DNA from: Aurantimicrobium photophilum
Lineage (GTDB): Bacteria; Actinomycetota; Actinomycetes; Actinomycetales; Microbacteriaceae
Direction: 5' to 3'
NCBI RefSeq assembly: GCF_003194085.1
Contig: NZ_CP023994.1
Coordinates: 868,001-932,000, forward strand
DNA length: 64,000 bases
A program made the translations under genes and the position numbers. Within the stretch, counting starts at the first letter, position 1; each line of letters begins with the position of its first letter. Positions 30,440-41,291 of this stretch are shown one piece after another. The notes below the pieces were generated by a model. It ran no database searches. It had not been told where the DNA came from and saw nothing but the letters and a program-made list of their open reading frames with translations.

Positions 30440-32461
30440 ATGCTCAGTCCAGACACTCAACCCCGTCGAATTCTCACTAATCAGAATCAGTCCATCTTGA
30501 TCCGTCCGAGGCGTGAGTGTTCCAAGCTGACTCAACATGTCGAGTGTTTCTCGCCGAGGATGACCATAATCGTTTTCCTGACCGACTGAGAAGATGCCTA
30601 TCTGAGGTTGTATCTGTTCATACAAACTTGAGCTCTGATCTACTGAACCGTGGTGCGCAACTTTCACAACGTTAACTTGAGGCAGATGCACTGTGCTCAT
30701 CATGGCCAACTGAGCTTCTTTGCCGAGATCACCCAGAAACAGTGCCTTAAACCGTGGGAAAGTTAACAACAGAGTTACCGATCCTGGGTTCCCCATATCC
30801 ATGAGTGGGTGATGTTCATCTGGCCACAGAACTTGCCACTGCGCTTCACCCAATGCACCTGTAAGACCTTGCGTTCCTCTGTGCAGTGAAGCTCCCGAAC
30901 GCGCTAGTTCAGTTAGCAGTCCTTGATCCTCCGCGTTTTCTGCTTTGCCTACAACTGCGACATCAACTTTCCCTAATACGGCTTCTAATCCACCCACATG
31001 ATCTTTATCAAAATGGGTAAGAACCAACAGGTCGATATGAGTGATTCCGAGCTGTTCAAGGCAATGTCTGAGGGGCTCGGGGGTTCTACCAACATCAATA
31101 ACCGCAATACGTTCCTCGCTTCTGAGGACTAATCCGTCACCTTGACCAACATCGCAAGCGGCAATGCTCCAATCGGGCGGAATACTTGCGGTGAAACGTA
31201 GCCCACTCATTACTGAAGTAATAGTCAAAGTGATAACGGTGACAACGACACTCACTGCCAGAGTGTTCCTCACTCGTTTATTCGAAGAGAGCAACATCAG
31301 CAAAATCACTACAGAAACAAATGCTGCAGTGATTGCCCCAACCGGACCAGAAATCCAAGGGAGTTGCGATTCGGGGAATCGGGAGAGAACTGTTGCGGTT
31401 TGACCGATCCATTCAGCGGGTAGCCACGATAACCACAGCAGTGGGAAAGCTACACCGGGTATCCACCACGTCAACAAACATCCTGCAAGGCCAATGACGG
31501 TGGCTATCGGTGCCGCTGGTGCAGCAATGACATTTGCCAGCACTCCATAGGTAGGAAGTTGTGGATTCAGCAAAATAATGAATGGCTGACACATCAATTG
31601 AGCCGAGAGTGGAATAGCTATCACGGTGGCAAGCCATAGCGGTAACCATCTATTCAAACTTGAAGCAAGTGGCCCTGAAAAGAGAAGCAATCCTGCGGTT
31701 GCCGAAACGGAAAGTATGAATCCGTAATCTATGGCCCACCAGGGATTCCACATCAGCATCAAGAGAGTCGCAAAAGCTAACAGTGGTATTCCAGAACCTG
31801 GTCTTCCGCTAAACAGTGCAATCATCACGACTACAGCCATCACCGCAGCGCGAAGAACGCTGGGTTGAGGCGTGACCAATATGACAAATGCAACAAGTGC
31901 ACAAACTGCAATGACAAGGCGTACCCGCCGACCAGCCCCACACAGTGCACCGATAGCCATCACACTTGCAGTAACAATGGCAATGTTCGCCCCAGACACT
32001 GCGGTGATGTGTGTGAGCGAAACCGTTTTCATTGAGTGTGAAAGGTGTTCACTAACTCTGCTGGTGTCTCCAATTGCTAACCCCGGTATGAGCTGACCAC
32101 CGAAACTTGGAAGCGTGGATGCCGCATCCAAGAAGGAATTTCTCAGGTGTTCCGCCCACACTAACCACCAGGGGATCTCTATGGGCGGAGTCTTCTCCCA
32201 GGGGAGAACATCAACATGATGGGGTAATTGGATGAGCCAGGACAGCAAGACAGCTGAGGATGTAAGAACTGTGAGACCAAGTATCGGGAGTCTTTTCAGG
32301 GTGAAGCATCCTGAAAGCGCAAGAACTGCTACAAAGCCAAAATGACTAGTTGACGGACTGAACAAAGGAATGTCTACGTTCAGAACAACAACGAGACCAC
32401 TCCAGCCCACGAGAACGGGTATGGAAAGACGGAGATCTGCCTCAATTCTGACCTTGTTCAC
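30437..32461 (-). CDS. comEC: ComEC/Rec2 family DNA-internalisation channel protein
   Basis: 674 residues. A hydrophobic N-terminus, the Competence transmembrane domain in the middle (TAVSGANIAIVTASVMAIG and VLRAAVMAVVVM signatures), then a C-terminal metallo-beta-lactamase-like domain with LTHFDKDHVGG and KVAHHGS metal motifs. ComEC forms the channel carrying single-stranded DNA across the membrane in natural transformation. It follows comEA by a four-base overlap. Somewhat shorter than 750-residue homologues, mostly in the N-terminal OB region. Whether the cell is competent depends on type IV pilus genes elsewhere. Confidence 0.9.
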   Translation of the reverse strand: MNKVRIEADLRLSIPVLVGWSGLVVVLNVDIPLFSPSTSHFGFVAVLALSGCFTLKRLPILGLTVLTSSAVLLSWLIQLPHHVDVLPWEKTPPIEIPWWLVWAEHLRNSFLDAASTLPSFGGQLIPGLAIGDTSRVSEHLSHSMKTVSLTHITAVSGANIAIVTASVMAIGALCGAGRRVRLVIAVCALVAFVILVTPQPSVLRAAVMAVVVMIALFSGRPGSGIPLLAFATLLMLMWNPWWAIDYGFILSVSATAGLLLFSGPLASSLNRWLPLWLATVIAIPLSAQLMCQPFIILLNPQLPTYGVLANVIAAPAAPIATVIGLAGCLLTWWIPGVAFPLLWLSWLPAEWIGQTATVLSRFPESQLPWISGPVGAITAAFVSVVILLMLLSSNKRVRNTLAVSVVVTVITLTITSVMSGLRFTASIPPDWSIAACDVGQGDGLVLRSEERIAVIDVGRTPEPLRHCLEQLGITHIDLLVLTHFDKDHVGGLEAVLGKVDVAVVGKAENAEDQGLLTELARSGASLHRGTQGLTGALGEAQWQVLWPDEHHPLMDMGNPGSVTLLLTFPRFKALFLGDLGKEAQLAMMSTVHLPQVNVVKVAHHGSVDQSSSLYEQIQPQIGIFSVGQENDYGHPRRETLDMLSQLGTLTPRTDQDGLILISENSTGLSVWTEH

Positions 32462-33129
32462 AATGAAACGAGATCTTTGATTCCGGCAAACAATTTGTCA
32501 CCTATACCGGAGACCTCGTTGAGCTGATCGACAGAAGAAAAGCCGTTGTTACTATCTCGCCACTGGACGATTCGATTGGCAAGAGTCGGTCCTATGCCCG
32601 GCAATGAATCAAACTGCTCTGCTGTTGCCTGATTCAACGACACCAAAGAACCAGTTGCACTTCCCTCACCAGTGGCACACCCTGCTTGCTGAGAGGAAAT
32701 GACTATTTGTTCACCATCTCTGACTTCTCGTGCGAGATTTATGCCACACTCAGTAGCCTGAGGACTTAATCCCCCAGCTGCCATGACAGCGTCAATAACT
32801 CGAGAACCACTCTCTAGTTCGTAAATGCCTGGACTAGTCACTTCTCCAATGACATGGATAAGTACCGTTCCCAATGGGCTTGTCTCCTCCTCGGTTGTGA
32901 CTAATGGTGACGCTGTGAGATCGAGTGGAACGTGAACTTGATTGCCGGCTGAAGCAATTGTTGAGGACAGAATCGCAATAACTACGATGGCTAGTCCAGC
33001 GACGGTGGCAGCACCTACGGCAACTCGTACTCTGATTCGATGAGATGAATTGTCCTGGAGGAAGACATCAGATTGTGATGCATCATCCAATCCAGCCAAA
33101 CGCCTGAATTGATCACCTAACCACGACAT
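32458..33129 (-). CDS. comEA: ComEA-like DNA-binding protein (SLBB + helix-hairpin-helix)
   Basis: 223 residues. One membrane anchor at about residues 38-60, an SLBB domain (VIGEVTSPGIYELESGSRVIDAVMAAGG), and a C-terminal tandem helix-hairpin-helix (LNQATAEQFDSLPGIGPTLANRIVQWR ... VSGIGDKLFAGI). It is the surface DNA receptor that feeds ComEC. The gene opens the comEA-comEC-holA transcript and is divergent from the FUSC gene. Confidence 0.92.
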   Translation of the reverse strand: MSWLGDQFRRLAGLDDASQSDVFLQDNSSHRIRVRVAVGAATVAGLAIVVIAILSSTIASAGNQVHVPLDLTASPLVTTEEETSPLGTVLIHVIGEVTSPGIYELESGSRVIDAVMAAGGLSPQATECGINLAREVRDGEQIVISSQQAGCATGEGSATGSLVSLNQATAEQFDSLPGIGPTLANRIVQWRDSNNGFSSVDQLNEVSGIGDKLFAGIKDLVSL

Positions 33130-33193
33130 GTGATGAGAGTAGATATTCAGAATGCGAACACATCCAGGTTTTTGAAGAATGTGAGTAGACCTA

Positions 33194-33237
33194 CCGCTTT
33201 ACTCGGGGTGGAGAACTACAGGCGAGCCCTGAAGCGG
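33194..33237 (+). other. 44-base imperfect hairpin before the FUSC gene
   Basis: CCGCTT/AAGCGG closes a stem continued by CGGGG/CCCTG with an unpaired TACT and an 18-base loop. It lies upstream of the predicted -10 of the FUSC gene, so it may be a protein-binding site instead of an RNA leader. No Rfam family recognised. Confidence 0.35.
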
Positions 33238-33254
33238 GTGTTGAGACAAACCAA

Positions 33255-33260
33255 TACGGT
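33255..33260 (+). promoter_or_regulatory. predicted -10 box of the FUSC gene
   Basis: TACGGT followed by GAATAC and the GTG start. No Shine-Dalgarno. Confidence 0.4.
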
Positions 33261-33266
33261 GAATAC

Positions 33267-34313
33267 GTGAGCATCGTGTCCAACGTCCAGACAAAGAAGC
33301 GCATTCCGTTTCTGCAGTTAGCCAAGACAATCATTGCCACGCTTTTGGCTTGGTTTGCTGCGTTGTGGGTTTATCCCAACGAGCAACCCATCTTTGCGGC
33401 GATAGCGGCAATCATTGTCATCCAACCCAGCATTAACCAGTCGCTGGGAAAAGCCATCGAACGAAGCACCGGCGTCGTTCTCGGTGTGGCCATCGCTTTG
33501 GGCGCAAGCCTCATCTTCGGCAACCATAGCTGGCTCGTCCTTGCCGCAATTATGGTGGCCTTTATCGCGGGCTGGTTATTCAAATTCACTCCTGGCACAG
33601 CCAATCAAATTGCCATCAGCGCCATGTTGGTCATTGCAATTGGATCTGCAACTCCTGAATATGCAGCAGGGCGCATTGTGGAAACCCTCATTGGTGCCTC
33701 CATTGCCTTTATTGTCAATGCGGTGATCGTTCCACCTGTAGCGATTGGACCATCTCAACAAGCGATTGCTGAGTTAGGCGCCAATATTGCCGAAGTACTT
33801 GAAGACATTGGAAGTGTGCTTCGCAGAGAGACAAGCTACGAAGTCTTGTCCAATATCAATACCCGTGCACGCAACCTCAGACCCCAACTAGATAAAGCAC
33901 AAGCGACTTTGCGTTCAGCACAGGAAAGTCTTCGTTTCAATGTATTCAAGGGAACGCACGGCAAAGATCTTGATGCACAGCAACTGCTTCTTGAACAACT
34001 CGCTGTTTTAGTGACCAGAACTATAGGTGTTGCCCGAGGTGTTCGGGACAACTATGACGAAACAGTTATTGCCGAACCAGGAATTGCTCAGATAGCTGAA
34101 GAATTCATGCGTTCAGGACATGACCTGAGACTGCTGGTCCGGGATGCTGGTCTTCCTGCCATGAAACAAGCTCATCCAGATACGCAAGAAATGCCAGCAC
34201 TGACTGAACCCATCAGACTAAGTCCGCCGTCTGGATATAACTGGATCTTGATTGGTTTCCTCATGGAAAACCTTCGCCGTATTCGTGACGAAATTACGGG
34301 CACGGGCGACTAA
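33267..34313 (+). CDS. FUSC/aromatic acid exporter family membrane protein
   Basis: 348 residues from GTG. Six hydrophobic segments in the first half (about 16-170) with the FUSC/ArAE pattern NEQPIFAAIAAIIVIQPSINQSLGKAIERSTGVVLG. A cytoplasmic helical half follows (EVLEDIGSVLRRET ... LRPQLDKAQATLRSAQESL). Relatives export aromatic carboxylates, such as E. coli AaeB; the substrate here is unknown. Convergent with the GH3 gene, overlapping it by four bases. Confidence 0.8.
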   Translation: MSIVSNVQTKKRIPFLQLAKTIIATLLAWFAALWVYPNEQPIFAAIAAIIVIQPSINQSLGKAIERSTGVVLGVAIALGASLIFGNHSWLVLAAIMVAFIAGWLFKFTPGTANQIAISAMLVIAIGSATPEYAAGRIVETLIGASIAFIVNAVIVPPVAIGPSQQAIAELGANIAEVLEDIGSVLRRETSYEVLSNINTRARNLRPQLDKAQATLRSAQESLRFNVFKGTHGKDLDAQQLLLEQLAVLVTRTIGVARGVRDNYDETVIAEPGIAQIAEEFMRSGHDLRLLVRDAGLPAMKQAHPDTQEMPALTEPIRLSPPSGYNWILIGFLMENLRRIRDEITGTGD

Positions 34314-35551
34314 TACGTCACCCGAATAAAGCAGCGCTCATCACAGGGTGGCATCCAGGAATTTGCCTCAGGGAAGAGTTCCCGTCGCAAAGTTAATACT
34401 CTTCGGACTGAATCATCAAGTTGTTCCTGAGAAATCTGCCCCGACTGAACAGCCGCTGACACACCCGCAACGATTGCTCCTGGATCAAAATCTGGACCTG
34501 GGACATATAGCAAGACGTCATTGCCTGCAGCTAACGCAGAGACCGCGTTCGTTACGCGGTTTTCATACTCGGGAAGACGTGAGTGTTCTATCATCGTCAT
34601 GTCGTCAGTAATGATGACACCCGTGAAACCCATCTCTTCACGAAGAATCTTGTGCCATAGAGGCGACAACGATGAAGGCAAGGAATCCACGGCCGGGAAG
34701 GCTAAGTGGCCAAACATCACCATTGAGCTTCCAGCATCAATACCGGCTTGAAATGGGATCGCATCGGTGGAGAGCCATTGGTCATACGTCAGTGGAGATG
34801 TGGGAACACCGATGTGGGAATCTCCAGGCGCACTGCCATGACCGGGGAAATGTTTGATGGTGCTCATCACCGATGAATCTTCACCCGTGACGGCAGCTGC
34901 CACTCGTTCAGCCGTAGCCGCGGCATCTGCTCCAAAGGAACGACCATAGATGAAGGATTGCGGGTCGCTAGAAACATCTGCCACCACACCGAAGTTCAGA
35001 TTCACCCCAAGACTCTTGAGAAGATCACCGCGCGACGTGAATGCAGTCAATGTGGATGAAACAGGCTCATTGCGCAAGGTGTCAGCGCCGGCATAGGCGT
35101 CATAAGGCAGGCGCTTAATCAACCCACCTTCTTCGTCAATCCCTATCAAACGAGGCAACTCTGCAGAGCCAGCGATCGCTGTAGTAATGCCAGTGAGTTC
35201 TGCTGGGGTCTCGGGAACATTGCTGCCCATGACAATGAATCCACCAAGTTCATTAGACGAGACGAAAGACTGCAAAGATGCAGGATCAGTTCCTGGTTGA
35301 TTAGCCATGATGAGCGAGCGAATCTTTTGCTCGAGTGTCATGTTCGCAAGAGAGTCTTCAACGTAGAACTCAAGGGGGTGAACGCCCCAAGGTTCAATGA
35401 CGGGACGTTGGTAAATCTGGGTGTAGTTCTGGGGATTACCTACCCGGTCTATGGCGGGCTGTGTAAACAGTAAAACGGTCATGAACGCCGTCACGAGTGT
35501 TCCCGCAATGACAGCAAACCAGAGTGCTACTGGATGCTTGGGCTTGGCCAT
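34310..35551 (-). CDS. glycoside hydrolase family 3, NagZ-like beta-N-acetylhexosaminidase, membrane-anchored
   Basis: 413 residues. A membrane anchor at about 8-32 places the enzyme outside. The GH3 motif KHFPGHGSAPGDSH (His proton relay) and catalytic Asp in ITDDMTM are the NagZ pattern, with GIDEEGG typical of the barrel. NagZ cuts GlcNAc from muropeptides during peptidoglycan recycling. TAAACT stands six bases before the ATG, no Shine-Dalgarno. The CstR-like regulator gene lies 13 bases upstream. Confidence 0.88.
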   Translation of the reverse strand: MAKPKHPVALWFAVIAGTLVTAFMTVLLFTQPAIDRVGNPQNYTQIYQRPVIEPWGVHPLEFYVEDSLANMTLEQKIRSLIMANQPGTDPASLQSFVSSNELGGFIVMGSNVPETPAELTGITTAIAGSAELPRLIGIDEEGGLIKRLPYDAYAGADTLRNEPVSSTLTAFTSRGDLLKSLGVNLNFGVVADVSSDPQSFIYGRSFGADAAATAERVAAAVTGEDSSVMSTIKHFPGHGSAPGDSHIGVPTSPLTYDQWLSTDAIPFQAGIDAGSSMVMFGHLAFPAVDSLPSSLSPLWHKILREEMGFTGVIITDDMTMIEHSRLPEYENRVTNAVSALAAGNDVLLYVPGPDFDPGAIVAGVSAAVQSGQISQEQLDDSVRRVLTLRRELFPEANSWMPPCDERCFIRVTY

Positions 35552-35557
35552 GTTTGG

Positions 35558-35563
35558 AGTTTA
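35558..35563 (-). promoter_or_regulatory. predicted -10 box of the GH3 gene
   Basis: TAAACT followed by CCAAAC and the ATG at 35551; it falls near the end of the CsoR-family gene. Confidence 0.45.
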
Positions 35564-35564
35564 G

Positions 35565-37483
<1,919 letters not shown>

Positions 37484-37489
37484 GGTTAC

Positions 37490-37510
37490 AGCATATACCC
37501 CTAGGGGTAT
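37490..37510 (-). promoter_or_regulatory. CoADR promoter -10 with 16-bp palindrome (candidate CstR operator)
   Basis: -10 TATGCT at 37495-37490, then GTAACC and the ATG. Palindrome ATACCCCTAGGGGTAT at 37495-37510 is perfect and overlaps the upstream edge of the -10. CsoR/CstR operators have the same GC-rich centre flanked by TA-rich ends. Confidence 0.72.
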
Positions 37511-37522
37511 CGTTACGAGATG

Positions 37523-38587
37523 TTACTTATCCATCTCAGCGAGCAATTCACGCACGCGTGGAACAACAACTTCACCATACAGACGAATGCTGTTCATCAA
37601 GTGCTCGTGGGGCAAAGTGCCCAAACTGTATTTGAGGTCAAATCGTGAAACACCAAGCCCATGAATACTTCGAGCAAGTTTTTGGGCAACAGTTTCAGGT
37701 GATCCAGCAAAGAGAGCACCTTCAGGACCTGCTTCATGTTCAAATTGGGCCCGAGTTAGGGGCGGCCAGCCACGACTACGACCGATGCGTTCGTGCATCA
37801 CTTGATAGTGCGGGAACATGAGGTTCTTCGCCTCATCATCGGTTTCGGCAATAAATCCTGGAGAGTGTTGACCTATAGGAAGAGTCTCTAACTCAAGTTG
37901 AGCAAGAGCTTGGTGATACAGATCAACATAAGGACGGAATCGCAGCGGGTCTCCCCCAATAATGGCCAGCATCAGGGGCAAGCCGTATTGAGCTGCACGA
38001 ACAACAGACTGTGGGCTACCACCCACACCAATCCATGTCTTGAGTTTTCTGCCTTCAACGGTGGGATAAACCGCTTGTTCGTTCAAAGCCGGACGAATTG
38101 TTCCCTGCCAGGTAACTGGCCCGCCCTGAACAAGATGGGCGAAAAGATCGAGTTTCTCCTCAAAGAGCTTTTCGTAATCTTGAAGATCAAAACCAAACAA
38201 GGGAAAAGACTCTGTGAAAGAGCCTCGCCCCACAATCACTTCAGCACGGCCGTTAGAGACGGCATCTAACGTGGCAAACTTCTGGAATACACGAATGGGG
38301 TCATCAGAACTCAGCACGGTCACTGCCGAGCCGAGGTGAATATTCTTTGTTTGGCTAGCAATAGCTCCCAGGAGAACTTCTGGAGAGGAAACAGCGAAGT
38401 CATCTCGGTGGTGTTCACCAATGCCGAAGAAGTTCAGACCTACCTCGTCAGCCAATACAGCCTCTGCTGCAACGTTTCGGAGCACCTGGGCATGCGAAAC
38501 AGGCTTACCATCTAGATCAACCGTGACATCACCGAATGTGTCTAAACCGAATTCAACGTCGTGTGCCACGTGGAGCTCATTTCTCAT
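37523..38587 (-). CDS. LLM class flavin-dependent oxidoreductase
   Basis: 354 residues, TIM-barrel of the bacterial luciferase-like group. FFGIGEHHRDDFAVSSPEV and LGSAVTVLSSDDPIRVFQKFATLDAVS, plus GRGSFTESFPLFG, are typical. Such enzymes use reduced FMN (or F420) to oxidise small molecules; the substrate is unknown. Stop codon 39 bp before the CoADR start on the same strand, so it may share the transcript upstream of the palindrome. Confidence 0.88.
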   Translation of the reverse strand: MRNELHVAHDVEFGLDTFGDVTVDLDGKPVSHAQVLRNVAAEAVLADEVGLNFFGIGEHHRDDFAVSSPEVLLGAIASQTKNIHLGSAVTVLSSDDPIRVFQKFATLDAVSNGRAEVIVGRGSFTESFPLFGFDLQDYEKLFEEKLDLFAHLVQGGPVTWQGTIRPALNEQAVYPTVEGRKLKTWIGVGGSPQSVVRAAQYGLPLMLAIIGGDPLRFRPYVDLYHQALAQLELETLPIGQHSPGFIAETDDEAKNLMFPHYQVMHERIGRSRGWPPLTRAQFEHEAGPEGALFAGSPETVAQKLARSIHGLGVSRFDLKYSLGTLPHEHLMNSIRLYGEVVVPRVRELLAEMDK

Positions 38588-38670
38588 GCAGATCTGAATA
38601 CTTGTTCAGGATAAGTGAAATACAGCAAGTTCTATTCCCACACCGGCTTGTTATGCCAGACTAGGTAATG

Positions 38671-38694
38671 GAGATATCCAAAGACGGGTATCTC
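38671..38694 (+). other. first hairpin in the leader of the MsiK/UgpC-like ATPase gene
   Basis: GAGATATCC-AAAGAC-GGGTATCTC: nine pairs in RNA (one G-U). As DNA it is an 8/9 inverted repeat. Confidence 0.5.
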
Positions 38695-38715
38695 TTTCCA
38701 TTCACAACGGATCGT

Positions 38716-38733
38716 CCGGCACGTACCTGCCGG
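38716..38733 (+). other. second hairpin in the same leader, just before the ribosome-binding site
   Basis: CCGGCA-CGTACC-TGCCGG, perfect 6-bp stem. The Shine-Dalgarno GAAGGAG begins two bases after it. Confidence 0.5.
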
Positions 38734-38752
38734 TGAAGGAGCAGTAAAAGTC

Positions 38753-39841
38753 ATGGCTACAGTTACATTTGATAACGCCACTCGCCTCTACCCCGGCACC
38801 ACCAAGCCCGCGGTAGACAAGATCAACCTCAAGGTTGAAGACGGCGAATTCCTCGTACTTGTCGGACCTTCGGGTTGCGGTAAGTCCACTACCTTGCGCA
38901 TGCTCGCAGGCCTCGAAGAGGTCAACGGCGGTCGCATCCTCATTGGTGACCGCGATGTCACTGACGTTCCACCAAAGGACCGCGACATCGCCATGGTTTT
39001 CCAGAACTACGCTCTGTACCCTCACATGACCGTGGCAGAAAACATGGGCTTCGCGCTCAAGATTGCCGGCGTCAAGAAGGAAGAGCGCGCAGAGCGCGTT
39101 CTTGAAGCAGCAAAGCTTCTTGACCTCGAGCAGTACCTCGACCGTAAGCCCAAGGCTCTTTCTGGTGGTCAGCGTCAGCGTGTAGCTATGGGTCGCGCTA
39201 TCGTGCGCAAGCCACAGGTATTCCTCATGGATGAGCCACTGTCGAACCTGGACGCCAAGCTTCGTGTTCAGACTCGTACTCAGATCTCTTCACTCCAACG
39301 CCGTCTCGGTGTCACCACTGTGTACGTAACCCACGACCAGGTTGAAGCCCTCACCATGGGTGACCGCATTGCGGTTCTCAAGGATGGTCTTCTTCAGCAG
39401 GTTGGTACTCCTCGTGACCTCTATGAGCGTCCCGCAAACAAGTTCGTTGCAGGATTCATTGGCTCCCCCGCCATGAACCTGTTCCCCTCCAAGATTGTTT
39501 CGGGTGGTGTTGAATTCGGTAACACCGTTGCCAAGGTCGACGCTGAGGTAACCAAAAAGGCTACTGGAGCTGTCACTGTTGGTATTCGTCCCGAAGACCT
39601 CACCGTGAACAAGGACAAGGGCCTGAAGATCAAGGTTGATGTTGTTGAGGAACTCGGTGCAGACGGCTACCTTTACGGTCACGTCACCATCGATGGCACC
39701 GAGCACAGCATCACTGTTCGTGTTGATGGTCGCGACCACCCCATGCGTGGTGACGAAGTATTCGTACTTCCCACCGAGAAGCACATCCACGTCTTCGACG
39801 CAGAATCCGGTGAGCGTCTTTCAGGAGCAGTAGCTCTCTAG
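38753..39841 (+). CDS. carbohydrate ABC transporter ATP-binding protein, UgpC/MsiK type
   Basis: 362 residues. Walker A GPSGCGKSTT, signature LSGGQRQRVAMGRAIV, Walker B VFLMDEPLSNLD, H-loop VTHDQVEA, then a TOBE/regulatory domain (about 235-360) with GIRPEDL. UgpC/MsmK/MsiK proteins energise several sugar importers from an unlinked locus. No permease is next to it, which fits a shared ATPase. AGGAG lies before the ATG, so translation is leadered; the 5' leader has two hairpins. The sugar is unknown. Confidence 0.92.
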   Translation: MATVTFDNATRLYPGTTKPAVDKINLKVEDGEFLVLVGPSGCGKSTTLRMLAGLEEVNGGRILIGDRDVTDVPPKDRDIAMVFQNYALYPHMTVAENMGFALKIAGVKKEERAERVLEAAKLLDLEQYLDRKPKALSGGQRQRVAMGRAIVRKPQVFLMDEPLSNLDAKLRVQTRTQISSLQRRLGVTTVYVTHDQVEALTMGDRIAVLKDGLLQQVGTPRDLYERPANKFVAGFIGSPAMNLFPSKIVSGGVEFGNTVAKVDAEVTKKATGAVTVGIRPEDLTVNKDKGLKIKVDVVEELGADGYLYGHVTIDGTEHSITVRVDGRDHPMRGDEVFVLPTEKHIHVFDAESGERLSGAVAL

Positions 39842-39886
39842 ATATTCGCCTGAATCTACTGGATTCACAAAACCATTTGGTGCAAT

Positions 39887-39920
39887 GTTGCCCGCGATCA
39901 GATCACTGGTCGCGGGCAAC
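39887..39920 (+). terminator. terminator-like hairpin after the UgpC/MsiK gene
   Basis: GTTGCCCGCGA/TCGCGGGCAAC plus TCAG/CTGG give a 15-bp stem with a four-base loop. It lacks a T tract but is strong, and ends 24 bp before the DUF4032 gene. Confidence 0.65.
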
Positions 39921-39944
39921 TCACTTAACAAGAGAGATTGATAG

Positions 39945-41282
39945 ATGAGTGGTTCACTCAACATCACCGCTGCAACAGTAGAACCAGGCCTGTTAGCTCT
40001 ACCGTGGGATATCCCACTGGAAAACTGGCCAGACGACACCATCACAGCACTGCCGAAAGGCATTTCTCGCCACATTGTGCGTTTTGCTCAACTGGATGGC
40101 TATGTCATCGCCATCAAGGAGACCACCGATGAGATGGCGCAGGGCGAATATGACATGCTGCGCAATCTTCAGAAGATCGAAGTTCCCTGCGTTGAACCTG
40201 TTGCCGTCATTCAGGGACGAACGGATAGTGAAGGCAACCCACTTCCTTCTGCACTCGTAACACGTCACCTCAAGTTCTCAATGCCTTTCCGTGCGCTCTA
40301 TTCGACCACTTTGCGTCCCGAAACTGCCCAACGACTGGTTGACTCCCTTGCCTTGCTCTTGGTTCGCCTCCACAACGTGGGCTTTTTCTGGGGAGACGTT
40401 TCCCTCTCCAACACTCTCTTCCGCCGTGACGCAGGTTCGTTTGCTGCGTATCTGGTCGATGCCGAAACAGGCCGCCTCTATGACAGCTTGACCAAGGGTC
40501 AGCGTGAACACGATCTGGAGATTGCTCGGGTCAACATTGCCGGTGAACTCATGGACATTCAGGCAGGCGGCAAACTCGATGCAGCAATAGATCCTGTTGC
40601 CACCAGTGACCGCATCATGGCCAGTTACGACACTCTGTGGCACGAACTCAATGATCCGGAGCTTCTCGAACAAAACGAACTCTGGAAGATCAACAAACGT
40701 GTTCAACGATTGAACGATTTGGGCTTCGATATTGAGGAGCTCTCCATCAAGACTGATGCAGATGGCACCAAGGTGAAAATTCAACCCAAGGTTGTGGACT
40801 CAGGTCACCATGCCCGCCGATTACTTCGCCTCACCGGTCTCGACACCGAAGAAAACCAAGCCCGTCGCCTCCTCAATGACCTTGACTCCTACGCAGCAAC
40901 TGTGAGTCTTCTCAATCTTGATGAAGAGGTAGTGGCTCATTTGTGGCTCACTCGTGTTTTCGAGCCAGTTATTCGCGCAGTGCCTGAAAACCTCGACAGC
41001 AAGTTAGAACCCGCTGAAGTGTTCCACCAAGTATTGGAACACCGCTGGTTCATGTCGCAAGAACAAGCGAGAGATGTTCCTCTCAACGAGGCGGTTCGTG
41101 ACTACATCGAAAACGTTCTCCAATACCGCAGAGATGAAGAAGTAGTAATTAACCCACCCACGGGAACCTTTACTGCAGCCGTTGACATCATTCGAGATGA
41201 GGACGATTTCGAATACAACGACGAACCAATGCCGCCACGTGGTGCTGATGAACCTGTTCGTGATTGGCGTGACCTGGTTTAG
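39945..41282 (+). CDS. DUF4032 protein, kinase-like (LPS-kinase-type fold)
   Basis: 445 residues. The actinobacterial DUF4032 pattern ISRHIVRFAQLDGYVIAIKETTDEMAQGEYDML resembles a protein-kinase ATP loop with lysine (AIKE), FFWGDVSLSNTLFRRD the catalytic loop (Asp, Asn), and YLVDAETG the metal-binding DFG-like site. So an atypical small-molecule or protein kinase is likely; the substrate is unknown. The C-terminus is acidic. Shine-Dalgarno GAGAG precedes the ATG. The next gene starts nine bases on. Confidence 0.75.
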   Translation: MSGSLNITAATVEPGLLALPWDIPLENWPDDTITALPKGISRHIVRFAQLDGYVIAIKETTDEMAQGEYDMLRNLQKIEVPCVEPVAVIQGRTDSEGNPLPSALVTRHLKFSMPFRALYSTTLRPETAQRLVDSLALLLVRLHNVGFFWGDVSLSNTLFRRDAGSFAAYLVDAETGRLYDSLTKGQREHDLEIARVNIAGELMDIQAGGKLDAAIDPVATSDRIMASYDTLWHELNDPELLEQNELWKINKRVQRLNDLGFDIEELSIKTDADGTKVKIQPKVVDSGHHARRLLRLTGLDTEENQARRLLNDLDSYAATVSLLNLDEEVVAHLWLTRVFEPVIRAVPENLDSKLEPAEVFHQVLEHRWFMSQEQARDVPLNEAVRDYIENVLQYRRDEEVVINPPTGTFTAAVDIIRDEDDFEYNDEPMPPRGADEPVRDWRDLV

Positions 41283-41285
41283 CCT
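41280..41285 (+). promoter_or_regulatory. predicted -10 box of the quinone oxidoreductase gene
   Basis: TAGCCT followed by GTAGTC and the ATG. The hexamer overlaps the DUF4032 stop. No Shine-Dalgarno. Confidence 0.5.
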
Positions 41286-41291
41286 GTAGTC

